NCBI GenBank assembly: GCA_937889595.1
Contig: CALAOR010000075.1
Location: 1-64,000 of the forward strand
Length of the DNA: 64,000 bases
From: an uncultured bacterium
GTDB taxonomy: Bacteria; Oederibacteriota; PGYV01; Palsa-1178
Direction: 5' to 3'
The position numbers and the translations under genes are program-made. Each line of letters starts with the position of its first letter. The first letter of the stretch is position 1. Shown here piece by piece: positions 1 to 10,069 of the stretch. Below the pieces are notes generated by a model, which saw only the letters and a program-made list of their open reading frames with translations, made no database searches and was not told the origin of the DNA.

Positions 1-3000
1 TCATGGTGCCTGAGAACGTAGGTGAAGGCGTGTTTGTGCGTGTATAAGTATTTGTGAAGGAATTCGTGGCGCTTGGCGTCACTGTAGGCGTCCTTGAAGG
101 CGTAAATGTCGGCGTTGTTGCCACGCAATTGACCTTGACCACTGTTGCGGCTATTATGGGGGTTGTTATCCCCTGCGGGAACACACGCACGGTATTTGTC
201 ACGTTCTGGCACGAACCTGTGATTGTTCCCCACCATTTGTAAGTGATTGCCTGGTTTAAATTAAGCACCGGTATGGTCGGCCAGCTGACTATTCCGCCGC
301 CTGAAGCGGCGCCATTATCCCCGGCGAGGAATGAAACCCCGTTAGGGATCGTGTCTATGATGGCGGTATTATATGATGTATCGAGCTGGGTTTGCCAGGA
401 AGAAATATAATGGCCGTTTGAATAAATATCCGTGTTTGCCGGCGTCCCGTTTATCACACCCGCGTAACCTGACTGCACTGTCATGCCTGCCATGGAAACA
501 GGGGTGGAGAAACCTTCAAAACTCTGGGTAAGCGTATTGTCTATATAACATACAATGGTCCCGCCTGTCATAACAATCTTAAGGTCAAAATCATTGTTTA
601 TAAGTATACTTTGCATGGCGCCGACCTGTGTGGTCCCGTTCCAGAACCTGACTTCGCCGTTGCTCGGCGGGTTCGGCTTGAAAGTCACATAACCCCCGTT
701 TGCCATTCCAGCCACAGCCGTGTGCCTTAAAGCCACGCCAAACACAGCGCTGCCCACCACGTGCATTCGCGCGATAATGGTCCCGTTTGTGCCGCTTGAA
801 TTATTCGCCGTCATGACCGTGTTCTGGTTGGTGACGCTTGTCACCCTGCCTGAGCCCACGGTTAGATCCGTGCCTGTTCCCCGGTTAGTCCAGGTAGCGG
901 CAGACGTCATGGGGTCGTTATTGATCGAACCATAAGTATTCGCGTAGTTTATGGTATAGGTTATGGGGTCGCCGTTATTGTAAACCGCGGCGTTTGCTGT
1001 CTTGGTAAGGGACGCAGGAACCGGCGTAGGAGTTGGCACTGCCGCGCACGTGATGGTCACGCGCACCGCGTCTGATACGGGGAATTCATTGTCAGCCGAC
1101 ACAAATGCTATGTTGTCCGCGTGCTGGTCAAGGCCGGGGCACCCTATGGCGTTTACGGTTACCCAGTATTTTCTTGTCTGGCACTCATTTACAAGCATGG
1201 ATGGCGTTGTCCAGGATAAGTTGCGCCCCGCCTGTGCGCCTGCCGTTCCTATCCATCCGCCGAACGTAACCTGAGTGGGCAGCGAATCCGTGACAACAAC
1301 ATTTGCAACCTGCCTGCCGGGCTGGGGTCCGTTGCCGAAAACCCTGCGCCATGTGTAACCGTCGAATTCCTCTATTAAAATATTGTTTATACTGTGCCCC
1401 GCTGTCTCGCACGCGTCCGCGTTTATTTTTATGACAGGCACTGATGTGCCGTCGCCTTTTGTCCAGTCAGGGGATATGGGCCACAGCGGGTCATTTTGCG
1501 TTGCTGTATCCAGGGGCCCGGGTTGCGACCAGTCGTCTGTCCAGTCCTGACTGTTAAACGCCGCGTGTATCCTGCCTTTGATTATGAAAGGCATAAGCGT
1601 CGAACCCTGGTGTATGAGCCCGGGCACACCCGCGACATTAAAGAGCTGGTGTGTTGGTATGGTTGTCGCGTTTCCAAACTGCAGCATGATCCTCTGGTTC
1701 CATGAACCCTGGGCGTCAGAACCCGGGACTAAATCTTCCGTCGTGACAATCTGCGTGCCTGCGGGAAAACCGTCGACATAATCAAGGTCAACGTTCCATG
1801 AAGCGCCATGATAAGATGAATTTAAAAAGTATGATATCCTGTAATTTGCCCAGTTGATGACCGGCTCAGCTGCAGCGTGGTTCGCGCGCAGATAAAATGT
1901 AAGCGTATTGTCGGTGGTCCCGGGTATGGCGTCGACGCCAAAGGAAAAATTAACACCCGACCTTCCGCCGTTTATCCAGCCTGCCGTGGCTGAATTGCAG
2001 TACTGAAGGGTGTAAGTAATTGTATCCCCTCCATTGGCAAGGTACTCGCTGGCTGTCTTGGATATCTGCAGGGCCGCCGCAACCAGATCCACGCAGTTTG
2101 TTTCGCATGTGGTGGTGATCTCATTCGGTATATCGTTCGACCTCCAGCCTGTCCCGTTGGCTGCACGTATGTCGGCGGTATTGCAGATTTTTGTCATATC
2201 TGCCGTACTCTTTACCTGTACTGTAATTGTTATGGCTCCCAAAGTAACATTTATGTTCTGATTTTTCATTCCCGTGACCGTAAACGGCCCCCACTCGTAA
2301 ACATTCCCGCCAAGAGCTGTCGCGGCAGGCACTGAAGAAACAAAATTATACTCTGCCGCGAGCGTATCCCTGATATACACGCCCGTTGCGTCTGTATGGC
2401 CATAGTTCCTGTAGTTTATGTAGTATGAGACCGTGTCCCCGGCAAAAGAATATGTTTTGTTGACCGCTTTATATACTTTCATGTTCGCGCCCGAGGCTAT
2501 GGTGCACGGGTTAAAAGCGTTGCCGGTCAGCACTTCAAGCCCGAGCTGCCTGAACCATCCGTGGTAATAATGCGGTACGGATGTTAAGTACCTGTCTCCG
2601 ACAATTATAGCATCCCAAAGTATCATCAGTTCCCTGAAAAATTCCCCTGCCTGCGTGTAACTCCCCGAGGCCTTTGCTCCTACCAGGCAGTCTGCCGCGC
2701 CTGTTCCGAATATCCAGTTCAGGTGAAAAGCCACTCCCGGGACCCCTGCCATACTATAATCCGAGCCTGCGCCCGCGACCCCGTTGTAAGTCACGGGCCC
2801 GCCATAATTCCTGCAGGGTATGCTGGTTTTAAAAAAATTGCTGAATTTGACGGCAGTGTCATATTGGTATGTGTTTGTACCGGCAACAGGCTGGTGCGTC
2901 GTCGCATTCCATGTTTCAACCGGGTTGCCGAACCATAAATTATCGATCCCTTTTCTCCAAACGCTCCTGAAATCCTCGCCGCTGTTGAAAACGGAAAATG

Positions 3001-4078
3001 AAGCGGTGTGTGCGGCTTCATTGACCTGGTAAATGCCGGCCACGGGATAAAGATTCGCGCCCTGCAGCTGGTTTTGAAGCCAGGCATCCGCTGCGGCCGC
3101 GCGCCTGAATTGATTTACATTTGACCAGCCTCCGGTCCCTGTGGCGTTATCCCTTGCGTCGCCATTGGCTGTCAGGGCGCATGCAAAAGCGTCCAGGTAC
3201 CCCGAGCCCGTATAATCGTAGTAATTGGGGGACGGCCCTCCATACTGCGGTCCTGCTCCGTAAAGCGCAAGCCCCGTAGTTGCGCCCCAGTTTGTAGTTT
3301 CACCGGCGAATCCTCCGCCCGTATTACCGCCGCGCGCGTATCCATCAAAGCCTATATCACCCGACGTCCACCATACGTCGTTAATATTATTGCCCTGATC
3401 TTTTTCAACAAGGTACCTCATCATATCAAGGGCCATTTGTTTGAACTGTATCATGTTGCCGCCGGCGCCCGCCGATCCCGTCCCGCCCGGCGCGAAATAC
3501 CCCGTGTCATCGCCCCACTGTTTCCATGCGATCAGGGCGGCCATTGCTATGTCCATATCCCCGTCTGCAGCAGTGTCCGAACCCGCGCCGTAAACACTGG
3601 GAGCGTGCGCGCCGAAATTATATCCGGGGTTAACCATAACACCCGTGGAATATTTTAATGTCTTATTAAAATAGTTGTTCTCATTAAGATAACACCAGAG
3701 ACCCATAAAAGCATCTTTGTCGCACATCATTGCAGCGGCCAAAAGCGCGTAACCATGGCCTTCAGAACAGTAAGGAGTCGAACTGTCCTGAATTAAATTT
3801 ACGGTACTGCCGCCGTATGTTACAGTGCCATTGTAATTGAATTCATTTGAGTGTATTTTCCACGCATCCCGGATCCACTGTTCCATCTCGGCATGGGATA
3901 CGCCGTCAGGCTGGACTGAAGAATCTGAAAGGGATTTTATTCCGTTGGCATAATCAAGGAACTGCGGAAAAGGCATTACAGGATTTCCTGAATTTATGTT
4001 CACAGTAATGGCGGAAAAAGAAAGCACTGGCATAAAAACGCCTGTTATGACTGTGAACAACAGTTTTTTAATGTTCAT
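1..4078 (-). CDS. Secreted glycoside hydrolase family 8 protein, C-terminus beyond window
   Basis: The frame is open from ATG at 4078 to the left edge, so at least 1359 residues are present and the C-terminus is missing. A signal peptide (about residues 1-22) is followed by a GH8 catalytic module (about 30-500): the general-acid motif SEGHGYAL carries Glu106, and the GH8 signature DGDMDIAMAALIAWKQW follows with Asp172 and Asp174. GH8 enzymes cleave beta-1,4 glucans, xylan or chitosan by inversion; the substrate here cannot be told. After it come DUF11-type and other beta-sandwich repeats, and near residue 1320 a Thr/Pro-rich linker begins and runs off the window. GAGGT lies 6 bp before the ATG. 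By analogy with its neighbours the missing end is probably more linker plus FlgD-like domains (inference). It has its own near-consensus promoter. Confidence 0.85.
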   Translation of the reverse strand, partial: MNIKKLLFTVITGVFMPVLSFSAITVNINSGNPVMPFPQFLDYANGIKSLSDSSVQPDGVSHAEMEQWIRDAWKIHSNEFNYNGTVTYGGSTVNLIQDSSTPYCSEGHGYALLAAAMMCDKDAFMGLWCYLNENNYFNKTLKYSTGVMVNPGYNFGAHAPSVYGAGSDTAADGDMDIAMAALIAWKQWGDDTGYFAPGGTGSAGAGGNMIQFKQMALDMMRYLVEKDQGNNINDVWWTSGDIGFDGYARGGNTGGGFAGETTNWGATTGLALYGAGPQYGGPSPNYYDYTGSGYLDAFACALTANGDARDNATGTGGWSNVNQFRRAAAADAWLQNQLQGANLYPVAGIYQVNEAAHTASFSVFNSGEDFRSVWRKGIDNLWFGNPVETWNATTHQPVAGTNTYQYDTAVKFSNFFKTSIPCRNYGGPVTYNGVAGAGSDYSMAGVPGVAFHLNWIFGTGAADCLVGAKASGSYTQAGEFFRELMILWDAIIVGDRYLTSVPHYYHGWFRQLGLEVLTGNAFNPCTIASGANMKVYKAVNKTYSFAGDTVSYYINYRNYGHTDATGVYIRDTLAAEYNFVSSVPAATALGGNVYEWGPFTVTGMKNQNINVTLGAITITVQVKSTADMTKICNTADIRAANGTGWRSNDIPNEITTTCETNCVDLVAAALQISKTASEYLANGGDTITYTLQYCNSATAGWINGGRSGVNFSFGVDAIPGTTDNTLTFYLRANHAAAEPVINWANYRISYFLNSSYHGASWNVDLDYVDGFPAGTQIVTTEDLVPGSDAQGSWNQRIMLQFGNATTIPTHQLFNVAGVPGLIHQGSTLMPFIIKGRIHAAFNSQDWTDDWSQPGPLDTATQNDPLWPISPDWTKGDGTSVPVIKINADACETAGHSINNILIEEFDGYTWRRVFGNGPQPGRQVANVVVTDSLPTQVTFGGWIGTAGAQAGRNLSWTTPSMLVNECQTRKYWVTVNAIGCPGLDQHADNIAFVSADNEFPVSDAVRVTITCAAVPTPTPVPASLTKTANAAVYNNGDPITYTINYANTYGSINNDPMTSAATWTNRGTGTDLTVGSGRVTSVTNQNTVMTANNSSGTNGTIIARMHVVGSAVFGVALRHTAVAGMANGGYVTFKPNPPSNGEVRFWNGTTQVGAMQSILINNDFDLKIVMTGGTIVCYIDNTLTQSFEGFSTPVSMAGMTVQSGYAGVINGTPANTDIYSNGHYISSWQTQLDTSYNTAIIDTIPNGVSFLAGDNGAASGGGIVSWPTIPVLNLNQAITYKWWGTITGSCQNVTNTVRVFPQGITTPIIAATVVKVNCVATTPTFTPSRTPTVTPSATNSFTNTYTRTNTPSPTFSGTM

Positions 4079-4161
4079 AATCTACCTCATTAATAATATA
4101 AACATATAAAGAGACATCTATCCCCATCTTAACCCGGTTCGCTATAAGAAATCCTGTTTTT

Positions 4162-4175
4162 GTTTTACGTAAAAC
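4162..4175. promoter_or_regulatory. Palindromic operator candidate at the GH8 transcription start
   Basis: GTTTTACGTAAAAC is a perfect 14-bp palindrome that starts 1 bp after the -10 box, so it covers the expected transcription start. That is the usual place for a repressor site. The cognate regulator is not identifiable. Confidence 0.5.
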
Positions 4176-4176
4176 C

Positions 4177-4205
4177 ATTATAACCGGAAAAAACACTTAT
4201 GTCAA
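4177..4205 (-). promoter_or_regulatory. Perfect-consensus sigma-70 promoter of the GH8 gene
   Basis: On the minus strand TTGACA (4205-4200) is separated by exactly 17 bp from TATAAT (4182-4177). The start codon is about 100 bp downstream. Confidence 0.85.
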
Positions 4206-4290
4206 ATACTTGTTATTTCGTTTAAACTCATGATAATTAGACTATTAATATAGGGAAATGTTCCGGTGGGAATTCAGGAATGGTTGATAT

Positions 4291-4317
4291 AAAACACCAA
4301 TATAATAAGGGTGTTTT
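4291..4317 (-). terminator. Possible terminator after rsmB
   Basis: AAAACACC and GGTGTTTT form an 8-bp stem with an 11-nt loop, followed by T-rich sequence on the minus strand. The stem is AT-rich and weak. The rest of 4206-4443 shows no gene. Confidence 0.35.
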
Positions 4318-4443
4318 TGCAGGACTTGTACGAAAACATTATTTGTATGTGAAAAGTTTCCGCATATAGCAGTCTTTTATGATGGATGTTTACCGGACTC
4401 AAACATGTTACAAACCCGCATCAGGAAGCAGTATGCAACCCGT

Positions 4444-5793
4444 CTATTTACTCCTTTTCAACCTTGCTATAAAAAACCCGTCCATATTGTCCTTATTTCC
4501 GGGCAAAGACCTGAAGTACTTCCCGTGCTTATACGCTTTCAATTTCGCATTATCCCCAACCGTGTCGGAAAGTTTAAAGCCGTCATTTTTCTCCAGAAAC
4601 TTTTCTATAACAGTCTCGTTCTCAGCCGGGTTTAAGGTGCATGTGGAGTAGAACAGTTCCCCGCCCTTTTTTACCCACTTGCTTACGGTGTTCAGTATGG
4701 CTGACTGCAGCTTTGGGAATTCTTTGAGTTCAGCTTCTGTTAGGCACCACTTTTTTTCCGGGTGCCTGCGTATGACGCCGAGCGCGGAGCATGGGGCGTC
4801 CACTATGACTTTATCGGCCCTGTCATGGAACGCTTCTATGTCCACTGTGGCGTCGTGCTTCATCACTTCCACGTTTGTGATCCCGAGCCTTACAAAGTTG
4901 CGTTCCATCATTTTAAGCCTTACTTCGTTCCGCTCCACCGCCACTATGCCGGCCTTGCCTTTGGAATCCATGGCAAAAAAAGCTGCCTTGCCGCCGGGGG
5001 CCGAACCTATGTCTACAATTGCTTCTTCTTTTTGTGCGGCAACAAGTTCTCCTAATACCTGGGAGGCAAGGTCCTGCACATAAAATAAACCCGATTCAAA
5101 CGAAGGGGTTTTTATCGGATCCCCGCTGACTATCAACAGGGCATTTTTAAAGCCTTTCACGTTCTGCGTTTCCACACCCTGCGCTTTTAAATCTCTTTTC
5201 AGGCCGTCAGTGTCTGTTTTTAATGTGTTTACTCTTAAAAATACAGGCGGTTTTTCATTGCCTGCGGCCATTATTTTTTCGGCGTCTTCCTTATAATTTT
5301 TTAGAAAGAACTCAACCATCCACTTTTCATATGAGTATTTTATCGATAGATATTCCGTCCTTTCCTTACCCTCCGCCTTTCCTTCGCCCTTTATCCTGAT
5401 GCCCCGCCCCTTTTCCCTGAGTATTGAGCGAAGCACGGCATTTACAAATCCTGATGTTTTATGGTGGACATGGTGTTTTGTCATTTCCACGGAAACGTCG
5501 ATTGCCGCATACGGCGGGATGGAATCCATGTACATTATCTGGTAGAAACCCATGCGGAGGATGTTCTGCAGCACGGGATCATTTGCCGGTTTCTTTATAT
5601 ATAAGGAGAGATAGAAATCTATGTAGTTTTTATTTCGCAACACACCGTAAACAAGTTCATATACCTTTTTTATATCGCGGTGTTCCTCATCAATGTCCTT
5701 TATATTGGCGTCAATGCTCTCCTTGGCCCAGCGGCGGGTGGAGAAGACGTCGGCAAGGATCTTTAAGCTTATTTCCCTGAAATCTTTAGACAC
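4444..5793 (-). CDS. rsmB: 16S rRNA (cytosine-967-C5)-methyltransferase RsmB
   Basis: 449 residues, the normal length for RsmB/Sun. The N-terminal 140 residues form a NusB-like helical RNA-binding domain; the rest is a Rossmann methyltransferase. Visible motifs are the SAM-binding DIGSAPGGK, the motif IV DAPCSALG with its conserved Cys, and the motif VI STCTLNPAE with the catalytic Cys. The enzyme methylates C967 of 16S rRNA using S-adenosylmethionine. Translation starts at GTG (5793) with GGAGG 8 bp upstream; no better ATG lies nearby. It stands alone, downstream of a REP element. Confidence 0.92.
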   Translation of the reverse strand: MSKDFREISLKILADVFSTRRWAKESIDANIKDIDEEHRDIKKVYELVYGVLRNKNYIDFYLSLYIKKPANDPVLQNILRMGFYQIMYMDSIPPYAAIDVSVEMTKHHVHHKTSGFVNAVLRSILREKGRGIRIKGEGKAEGKERTEYLSIKYSYEKWMVEFFLKNYKEDAEKIMAAGNEKPPVFLRVNTLKTDTDGLKRDLKAQGVETQNVKGFKNALLIVSGDPIKTPSFESGLFYVQDLASQVLGELVAAQKEEAIVDIGSAPGGKAAFFAMDSKGKAGIVAVERNEVRLKMMERNFVRLGITNVEVMKHDATVDIEAFHDRADKVIVDAPCSALGVIRRHPEKKWCLTEAELKEFPKLQSAILNTVSKWVKKGGELFYSTCTLNPAENETVIEKFLEKNDGFKLSDTVGDNAKLKAYKHGKYFRSLPGNKDNMDGFFIARLKRSK

Positions 5794-5934
5794 GGTAAAA
5801 CCTCCGGTAATGTATATGTAATTATAAACATAAACAGTCCGTTGGTAAATAGGAAAATGGGAGCGACGTTGCTTAAGGGTCGCTCGCCGGGCGACCCGCT
5901 GCGGTTTTACAGCCGGCCGTTAAAGCCATCGTCC

Positions 5935-5959
5935 GGGTGACGCAGCGCGTCACCCCTAC
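5935..5959 (-). repeat. REP element (GTAG plus 9-bp stem)
   Basis: Read on the minus strand, GTAG (5959-5956) is followed by a perfect 9-bp stem GGGTGACGC with a 3-nt loop. Other imperfect palindromes (GAGCGAC...GTCGCTC, GGGTCGC...GCGACCC) fill 5860-5900. This is the layout of REP sequences mobilised by TnpA-REP (RAYT) proteins; no RAYT gene lies in the window. Confidence 0.7.
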
Positions 5960-5981
5960 GCGTTATAAATCAATACTAACC

Positions 5982-6350
5982 TTACTTTATTATTTCCTCG
6001 ATCGCGGCCTTATCTTCCTCTTTTAACACCAGGAACTCGATGCCCGTCCTGTATCTTTTTATATTGTCGTCTTTGGCCGACCACTTTATCTCGGCAAAAG
6101 TAACGATCGGAGCCGGATGGTCAGGGAGTTTTATTTCAAGCCTTACTATCTGTTCGGGCTTAAGCGGGCTGTCGTCTATGAGCTGTATGCCGCCCACGCT
6201 TATATTCGCGGTTTCAGTTTCGTTTTTAACGGCGGCTGATTTTATCTTTTCCAGTTCCGCCGGCATGGATATCACCTTGTATGTTACGGTGATCTTTTTT
6301 TCCACTCTTTTGAACTTTCTTTTTTCCACATAAATCTGCGCGTTTGCCAT
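5982..6350 (-). CDS. PilZ domain protein
   Basis: 122 residues, essentially one PilZ domain. The N-terminal basic stretch KRKFKRVEKK stands where PilZ proteins have the RxxxR c-di-GMP motif, and TANISVGG matches the second (D/N)xSxxG motif. The basic motif is not canonical (Lys and Arg mixed), so c-di-GMP binding is likely but unproven. The frame extends upstream to a GTG at 6365, but the ATG at 6350 is preferred because AGGGGGG lies just 5 bp before it. A single-gene unit with its own promoter. The two GGDEF proteins near 58 kb could supply its ligand. Confidence 0.8.
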   Translation of the reverse strand: MANAQIYVEKRKFKRVEKKITVTYKVISMPAELEKIKSAAVKNETETANISVGGIQLIDDSPLKPEQIVRLEIKLPDHPAPIVTFAEIKWSAKDDNIKRYRTGIEFLVLKEEDKAAIEEIIK

Positions 6351-6400
6351 AATCCCCCCTGACACGGAAAAATTTGTATGTAATATTTTTTGTTATTAAT

Positions 6401-6428
6401 ATTATATTACGTTTTGCGGGGAATTCAA
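6401..6428 (-). promoter_or_regulatory. Promoter of the PilZ gene
   Basis: Minus-strand TTGAAT (6428-6423), 16 bp, TATAAT (6406-6401), about 50 bp upstream of the chosen ATG. Confidence 0.6.
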
Positions 6429-6458
6429 GACATTTTTATCCGGCGTTTAATTTAAATT

Positions 6459-8804
6459 TTAATTCCCGCTGTCAAACTTTTTTAAAAGCGCGAATTTCAG
6501 TGTTTTTACAATTACCCGGCCGGAGACTGTTTTTGCCGTCATTACAAACACATACATCCCGCTTGAAGCCGGCGCCCCGGTGTTTGTCTTTAAATCCCAG
6601 TCAACATAACCGGTTAAAAGCTGGGCATCCATGTTTTTGATCAGCTCGCCGTAAACATTGTATATTTTAATTTCCATGACGCCGTTTGATGAAGTTATCC
6701 AGGCTAAACGCGCTGAAAGCGGGTTTCCATCCCCTGTGACACACGGATTGGGATAAATTTTTTCCCCGGCAAAAACGCCCGTGTTTTTTTGGCTCAGTAT
6801 GGTGATGGACTTTGAAAGGGTTGTTTTTATTCCCGACCCGTTCGTAACCTCAATCACCAATTCATACACCCCGCTTGCCACTGTCAAACCGTCGCAGTTT
6901 TTGCCGTCCCATACCATGGGCATGATCCCGCCGTACGATACTGCCACATTTTCCCCGGGTTTGCCGATCGTTGAAACATCATCTGCTTCCAGGATGGCGT
7001 TGCCCAAAGGCAGGTTTGCGCTTTCCATCACGCTTACGAGCTCACCGGCCGAATTATAGATCGACAGTTTTACCATATAGTCCCGCCTGTAAAGCGATAC
7101 CTCTTTTATTATGGTTTCCGCGTGCCCGTATGTATCCACGGTTGTCAGTTTTATGTAGTAAATTCCCGGCGATACGGCCTGACCCGCGTCCGTAGTTCCA
7201 TCCCAGTTGAAATCAGAGTAATCCCCGGTTGGCTGCCCGGGCGAATTTACACCCGGTATCCTTATCACAAGCGGTCCTGCTGCGGGATTGAATGTTCCGC
7301 CGTCAGCGCCCCCGGCCAGCGCCAATACCGATGTTATTTCTTTTGATGTCAAAGATGCGGCAATTACCTTTACCTTTTCGCCGGCGGAATTGTACGCTTC
7401 CACAAGCAGCGTGTATGGATACGGCGGCTGCGTGGGCGTTATTGTCGGGGTTTTAGTCGCCGTAGGCGTGTCCGTGAAAGATGGCGTGGGGGTAAGCGTG
7501 GGAGTATGTGTCGGCGTTCCTGTATAAGTCAATGTTTCCGTAAAAGTATGCGTCAATGTGAAAGTGGGCGTCATGGTCGGGGTATTTGAAGGCGTGCTTG
7601 TATCCGTATATGTGCAGGTTGCCGTAAACGTCGGCGTGCATGTAAATGAGTTTGTCGGAGTGGGTGTCACAGTGCGGGTAAATACCGGGGTGTCCGTATA
7701 TGTCGGCGTCTGCGTCGGAGTATCCGTAAAAGTGAAAGTCACGGTGTATGTGCCTGTACATGTCGGCGTAAACGACCGGGTCTGGGTATATGTATAAGTG
7801 GGCGTCGCGGTAGGGGTATATGTATCCGTAGCCGTTTTCGTAAATGTGGGAGTATCGGTTGAAGTGGGCGTGGCTGTCGGGGTCCGCGTAAAAGTAGGGG
7901 TGTCTGTCGGGGTGTTTGAGGATACTGTTTCGGTGGACGTCATGGTATAACTTTGCGTAGCTGTTAAAGTATACGTCTTGGTATATGTCTGGGTATAAGT
8001 CGCGGTAAATGTCGGCGAATTTGTATTTGTAAAGGTCGGGGTCGGCGTACGGGTCGGCGTGGACGTAGCTGTTGGCGTATCCGTCAAGGTAAAACTTGGC
8101 GTGGTTGTATTTGTAAAAGTCATGGTTTGCGTGCGCGACGGTGTTGCCGTTAATGTGTACGTCGCCGTCACATTCCCCATTATATACGCCACATAGTTTG
8201 TCAGTCCAAAAGGGCTCCTTCCCACGTTCTGCACGCCCGTGGGCGTGGGCGTGAGCGTCCTTGTGACCGTAGGTGTCGGCGCGGTAACATTTATGGAAAC
8301 GCACTTTTGCGCGTCGACAGAAACGCCCGGGTTTAAATATATATTCCAATCCTTTACCGCGACTATTATATAATATGTCCCGGTCGCGTAACCTGCCGGT
8401 ACGGTCAGGGTCAGTTGGGAGCCTTCATTTACCGATATCTGGTAACTCGTGGCCGCCGCGCATTGCGTTCCGCAAACGCGCTGCCTTCCGCCGTTAGCCT
8501 GGCCACCGGGTGAAAGTATGTTAATGCCCGCGTCCCCCACTATGATGTCCTGCCCGGCAGACGCGGCTGTCAGCGAACATTGCGCCGAGAAAGCCACAAA
8601 GTAGCCTATCTGCCTGCCCGCAATATCGCTGCTGTAAGTGAAGTCAAGGTTTAGACTTTGTCCGGAAATAATGTTTGTCGTACTGGGTGAAACAGCTGAC
8701 AGGGAAAATATCGCCGCTGCTTTAACACTCATAAGCATAAATATCAAAACAAACGCGGTCAAGGTCATGCTTTTGACGGGCCATCCTGCGTTGAGCGCTT
8801 TCAC
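6459..8804 (-). CDS. Secreted surface protein with Thr/Pro linker and three FlgD-like repeats
   Basis: 781 residues. A signal peptide (about 1-31) leads a beta-sandwich N-terminal domain of unknown function. Residues about 175-460 are a low-complexity linker of TPT/TFT/TYT type. The C-terminal 320 residues hold three FlgD Ig-like units, recognisable by [19 protein letters not shown] and IYNVYGELI, the last preceded by IYPNP. This C-terminal region is clearly paralogous to that of the 1468-residue protein at 10070. The GTG start (8804) overlaps the TGA of the upstream gene (GTGA), which suggests translational coupling. A later ATG at 8768 would shorten the n-region of the signal peptide. Probably anchored to or displayed on the cell surface (inference); no catalytic motif is seen. 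Confidence 0.75.
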   Translation of the reverse strand: MKALNAGWPVKSMTLTAFVLIFMLMSVKAAAIFSLSAVSPSTTNIISGQSLNLDFTYSSDIAGRQIGYFVAFSAQCSLTAASAGQDIIVGDAGINILSPGGQANGGRQRVCGTQCAAATSYQISVNEGSQLTLTVPAGYATGTYYIIVAVKDWNIYLNPGVSVDAQKCVSINVTAPTPTVTRTLTPTPTGVQNVGRSPFGLTNYVAYIMGNVTATYTLTATPSRTQTMTFTNTTTPSFTLTDTPTATSTPTRTPTPTFTNTNSPTFTATYTQTYTKTYTLTATQSYTMTSTETVSSNTPTDTPTFTRTPTATPTSTDTPTFTKTATDTYTPTATPTYTYTQTRSFTPTCTGTYTVTFTFTDTPTQTPTYTDTPVFTRTVTPTPTNSFTCTPTFTATCTYTDTSTPSNTPTMTPTFTLTHTFTETLTYTGTPTHTPTLTPTPSFTDTPTATKTPTITPTQPPYPYTLLVEAYNSAGEKVKVIAASLTSKEITSVLALAGGADGGTFNPAAGPLVIRIPGVNSPGQPTGDYSDFNWDGTTDAGQAVSPGIYYIKLTTVDTYGHAETIIKEVSLYRRDYMVKLSIYNSAGELVSVMESANLPLGNAILEADDVSTIGKPGENVAVSYGGIMPMVWDGKNCDGLTVASGVYELVIEVTNGSGIKTTLSKSITILSQKNTGVFAGEKIYPNPCVTGDGNPLSARLAWITSSNGVMEIKIYNVYGELIKNMDAQLLTGYVDWDLKTNTGAPASSGMYVFVMTAKTVSGRVIVKTLKFALLKKFDSGN

Positions 8805-9778
8805 GGGGACAACCCGGCTTTCGCCATTTTTTCATCGCGTTGATTGTTCCATTCAGGCAGCACGCATGGCCCGTGATAGTCCTTGAGCATCGGGTACCTG
8901 TTTGCGGCAACCCACGTGCACACCGAGCCTGACCCGCCGGGCGCGACCGTAACAGGCCAGCTTACTATGACATTGCTGCCGGCCGTCTGTGTCGTGCACC
9001 CGTGATCGCAGCCCGCAAAGTCAGTAACCGCCGGTATCGTGTCCCAGATGTTGAATATCCACGGGGCAGTATCGGTATTTGTGTAATTGAAACAATAAGT
9101 AATGGTCTCTCCGAGCGTCACTATGTTTTTGTTGATTGATTTAGTTATATTGACAAACGGGCAGAGCACATTGAATTTCTGCCTGACCAGCATCGACATA
9201 CCTGCCGTCGGCACGCCGCATCCGCTGTATGCGCTGATATTCGGCACAAAGCCTCCGGTATAGGCTACGTCCGTTATCCTTGACCCCGCGCAGGTGTATA
9301 TGGGAGCCGCCCATGCCGAGTCGTCGTATGCGACGTTATTCCAGCCCGGCGGAAAAACCTGCGTGAGCAGGAGGTAGTTCCCGTTTATCATCTGTTTTTC
9401 ATTGGTCCCGTCGCTGTTTAAAACCACGGTGGATCCGTCGTCAATATGCAGCGTGAGTTTATACGTGAGGGAAACTATGCTGGCAAGGGTGTCGTAATAA
9501 TTAATGGCCAGGACATAATCACCGCAAAAAAAATAACTTGAGACGTCAATGGTATATATGCTTTGCCAGGTGTTCCCGGGCTGGACAGCCGAGTCGAAAA
9601 CCTTTGCCCCGTTTATATAAACGATAAAATCATCATCCGCGTTTATTGTGAGCGTCGCGGAGGTGACGGTAAGGCATGAGGCTGTGTTGGAAAAAATAAA
9701 TATTAACGTGAAAATAAGCGCTGAGAAAATAATTGTCCTTATCTCTCTGGAAGCTTTGTGAAAGTTTTTAAAAAGCAT
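8801..9778 (-). CDS. Secreted protein with C-terminal DUF11-type domain, function unknown
   Basis: 325 residues starting at ATG 9778, chosen over the GTG at 9790 because GAGGT lies 6 bp upstream. A hydrophobic signal peptide (about 15-35) is followed by a Cys-containing beta-rich domain ([14 protein letters not shown] resembles galactose-binding-like folds) and a DUF11-type repeat ([23 protein letters not shown]). It lacks the Thr/Pro linker and FlgD units of its neighbours and stops inside what looks like the end of the DUF11 domain. Its stop codon is shared with the GTG start of the next gene, so both are probably made from one mRNA driven by the promoter at 9854-9882. Function not recognised. 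Confidence 0.65.
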   Translation of the reverse strand: MLFKNFHKASREIRTIIFSALIFTLIFIFSNTASCLTVTSATLTINADDDFIVYINGAKVFDSAVQPGNTWQSIYTIDVSSYFFCGDYVLAINYYDTLASIVSLTYKLTLHIDDGSTVVLNSDGTNEKQMINGNYLLLTQVFPPGWNNVAYDDSAWAAPIYTCAGSRITDVAYTGGFVPNISAYSGCGVPTAGMSMLVRQKFNVLCPFVNITKSINKNIVTLGETITYCFNYTNTDTAPWIFNIWDTIPAVTDFAGCDHGCTTQTAGSNVIVSWPVTVAPGGSGSVCTWVAANRYPMLKDYHGPCVLPEWNNQRDEKMAKAGLSP

Positions 9779-9853
9779 AACATACCTCACTGCGGTCCTA
9801 TTGCCTTATAGCTTTCTACAATCAGATAGCATAAAAGTTCACTATATATGCTA

Positions 9854-9882
9854 ATATTAGCAAATTGTGGGGGGTAAGTCAA
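9854..9882 (-). promoter_or_regulatory. Strong promoter of the 9.8-6.5 kb surface-protein operon
   Basis: Minus-strand TTGACT (9882-9877), 17 bp, TAATAT (9859-9854). The -10 box lies inside the perfect palindrome GCTAATATTAGC (9850-9861), so a dimeric regulator could occlude it. Confidence 0.75.
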
Positions 9883-9899
9883 TGTTTCACGATGAAAAA
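9883..9899. promoter_or_regulatory. TGTTTCA-N3-TGAAAAA operator candidate next to the -35 box
   Basis: This 17-bp near-palindrome abuts the -35 hexamer. It differs by one base from the perfect TGTTTCA-N3-TGAAACA site found upstream of dnaK (26782-26798). The shared motif at two promoters suggests a common regulator. Confidence 0.45.
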
Positions 9900-9922
9900 C
9901 ACGATTTCATTTCAATCGTGTT
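9898..9922. repeat. Perfect 9-bp hairpin
   Basis: AACACGATT and AATCGTGTT pair perfectly around a 7-nt loop. It lies between the operator candidate and the next repeat; it has no T-tract and so is not a clear terminator. Confidence 0.5.
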
Positions 9923-9937
9923 CAATGGGCAAATAAA

Positions 9938-10017
9938 CGGTTTATTTTTATTTATTATTGGTTTGTATCAAATAATTATAAGGGTTTTAGTGGCGCACGG
10001 GCCATAAATAAAATCGG
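9938..10017 (-). repeat. Conserved-loop hairpin element, degenerate copy
   Basis: Read on the minus strand it holds the core GCGCCACTAAAACCC followed by TTATAAT, nearly identical to the loop of the intact copy at 57047-57151, including the preceding ATGGCC. The outer arms (TTTTATTTAT and ATAAATAAAA) pair only imperfectly, so this copy looks decayed. Confidence 0.6.
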
Positions 10018-10069
10018 CCTGCACCGGATACGATAAAGAATTTCATGGTTTTATGGGGTTTTCCGGGTA

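Noticed and set aside
7453-8349. 298-residue minus-strand frame rich in Tyr, His and Asp
   Set aside because: It is the shifted reading of the Thr/Pro linker of the 781-residue surface protein; it has no ribosome site and ends with the repeat.
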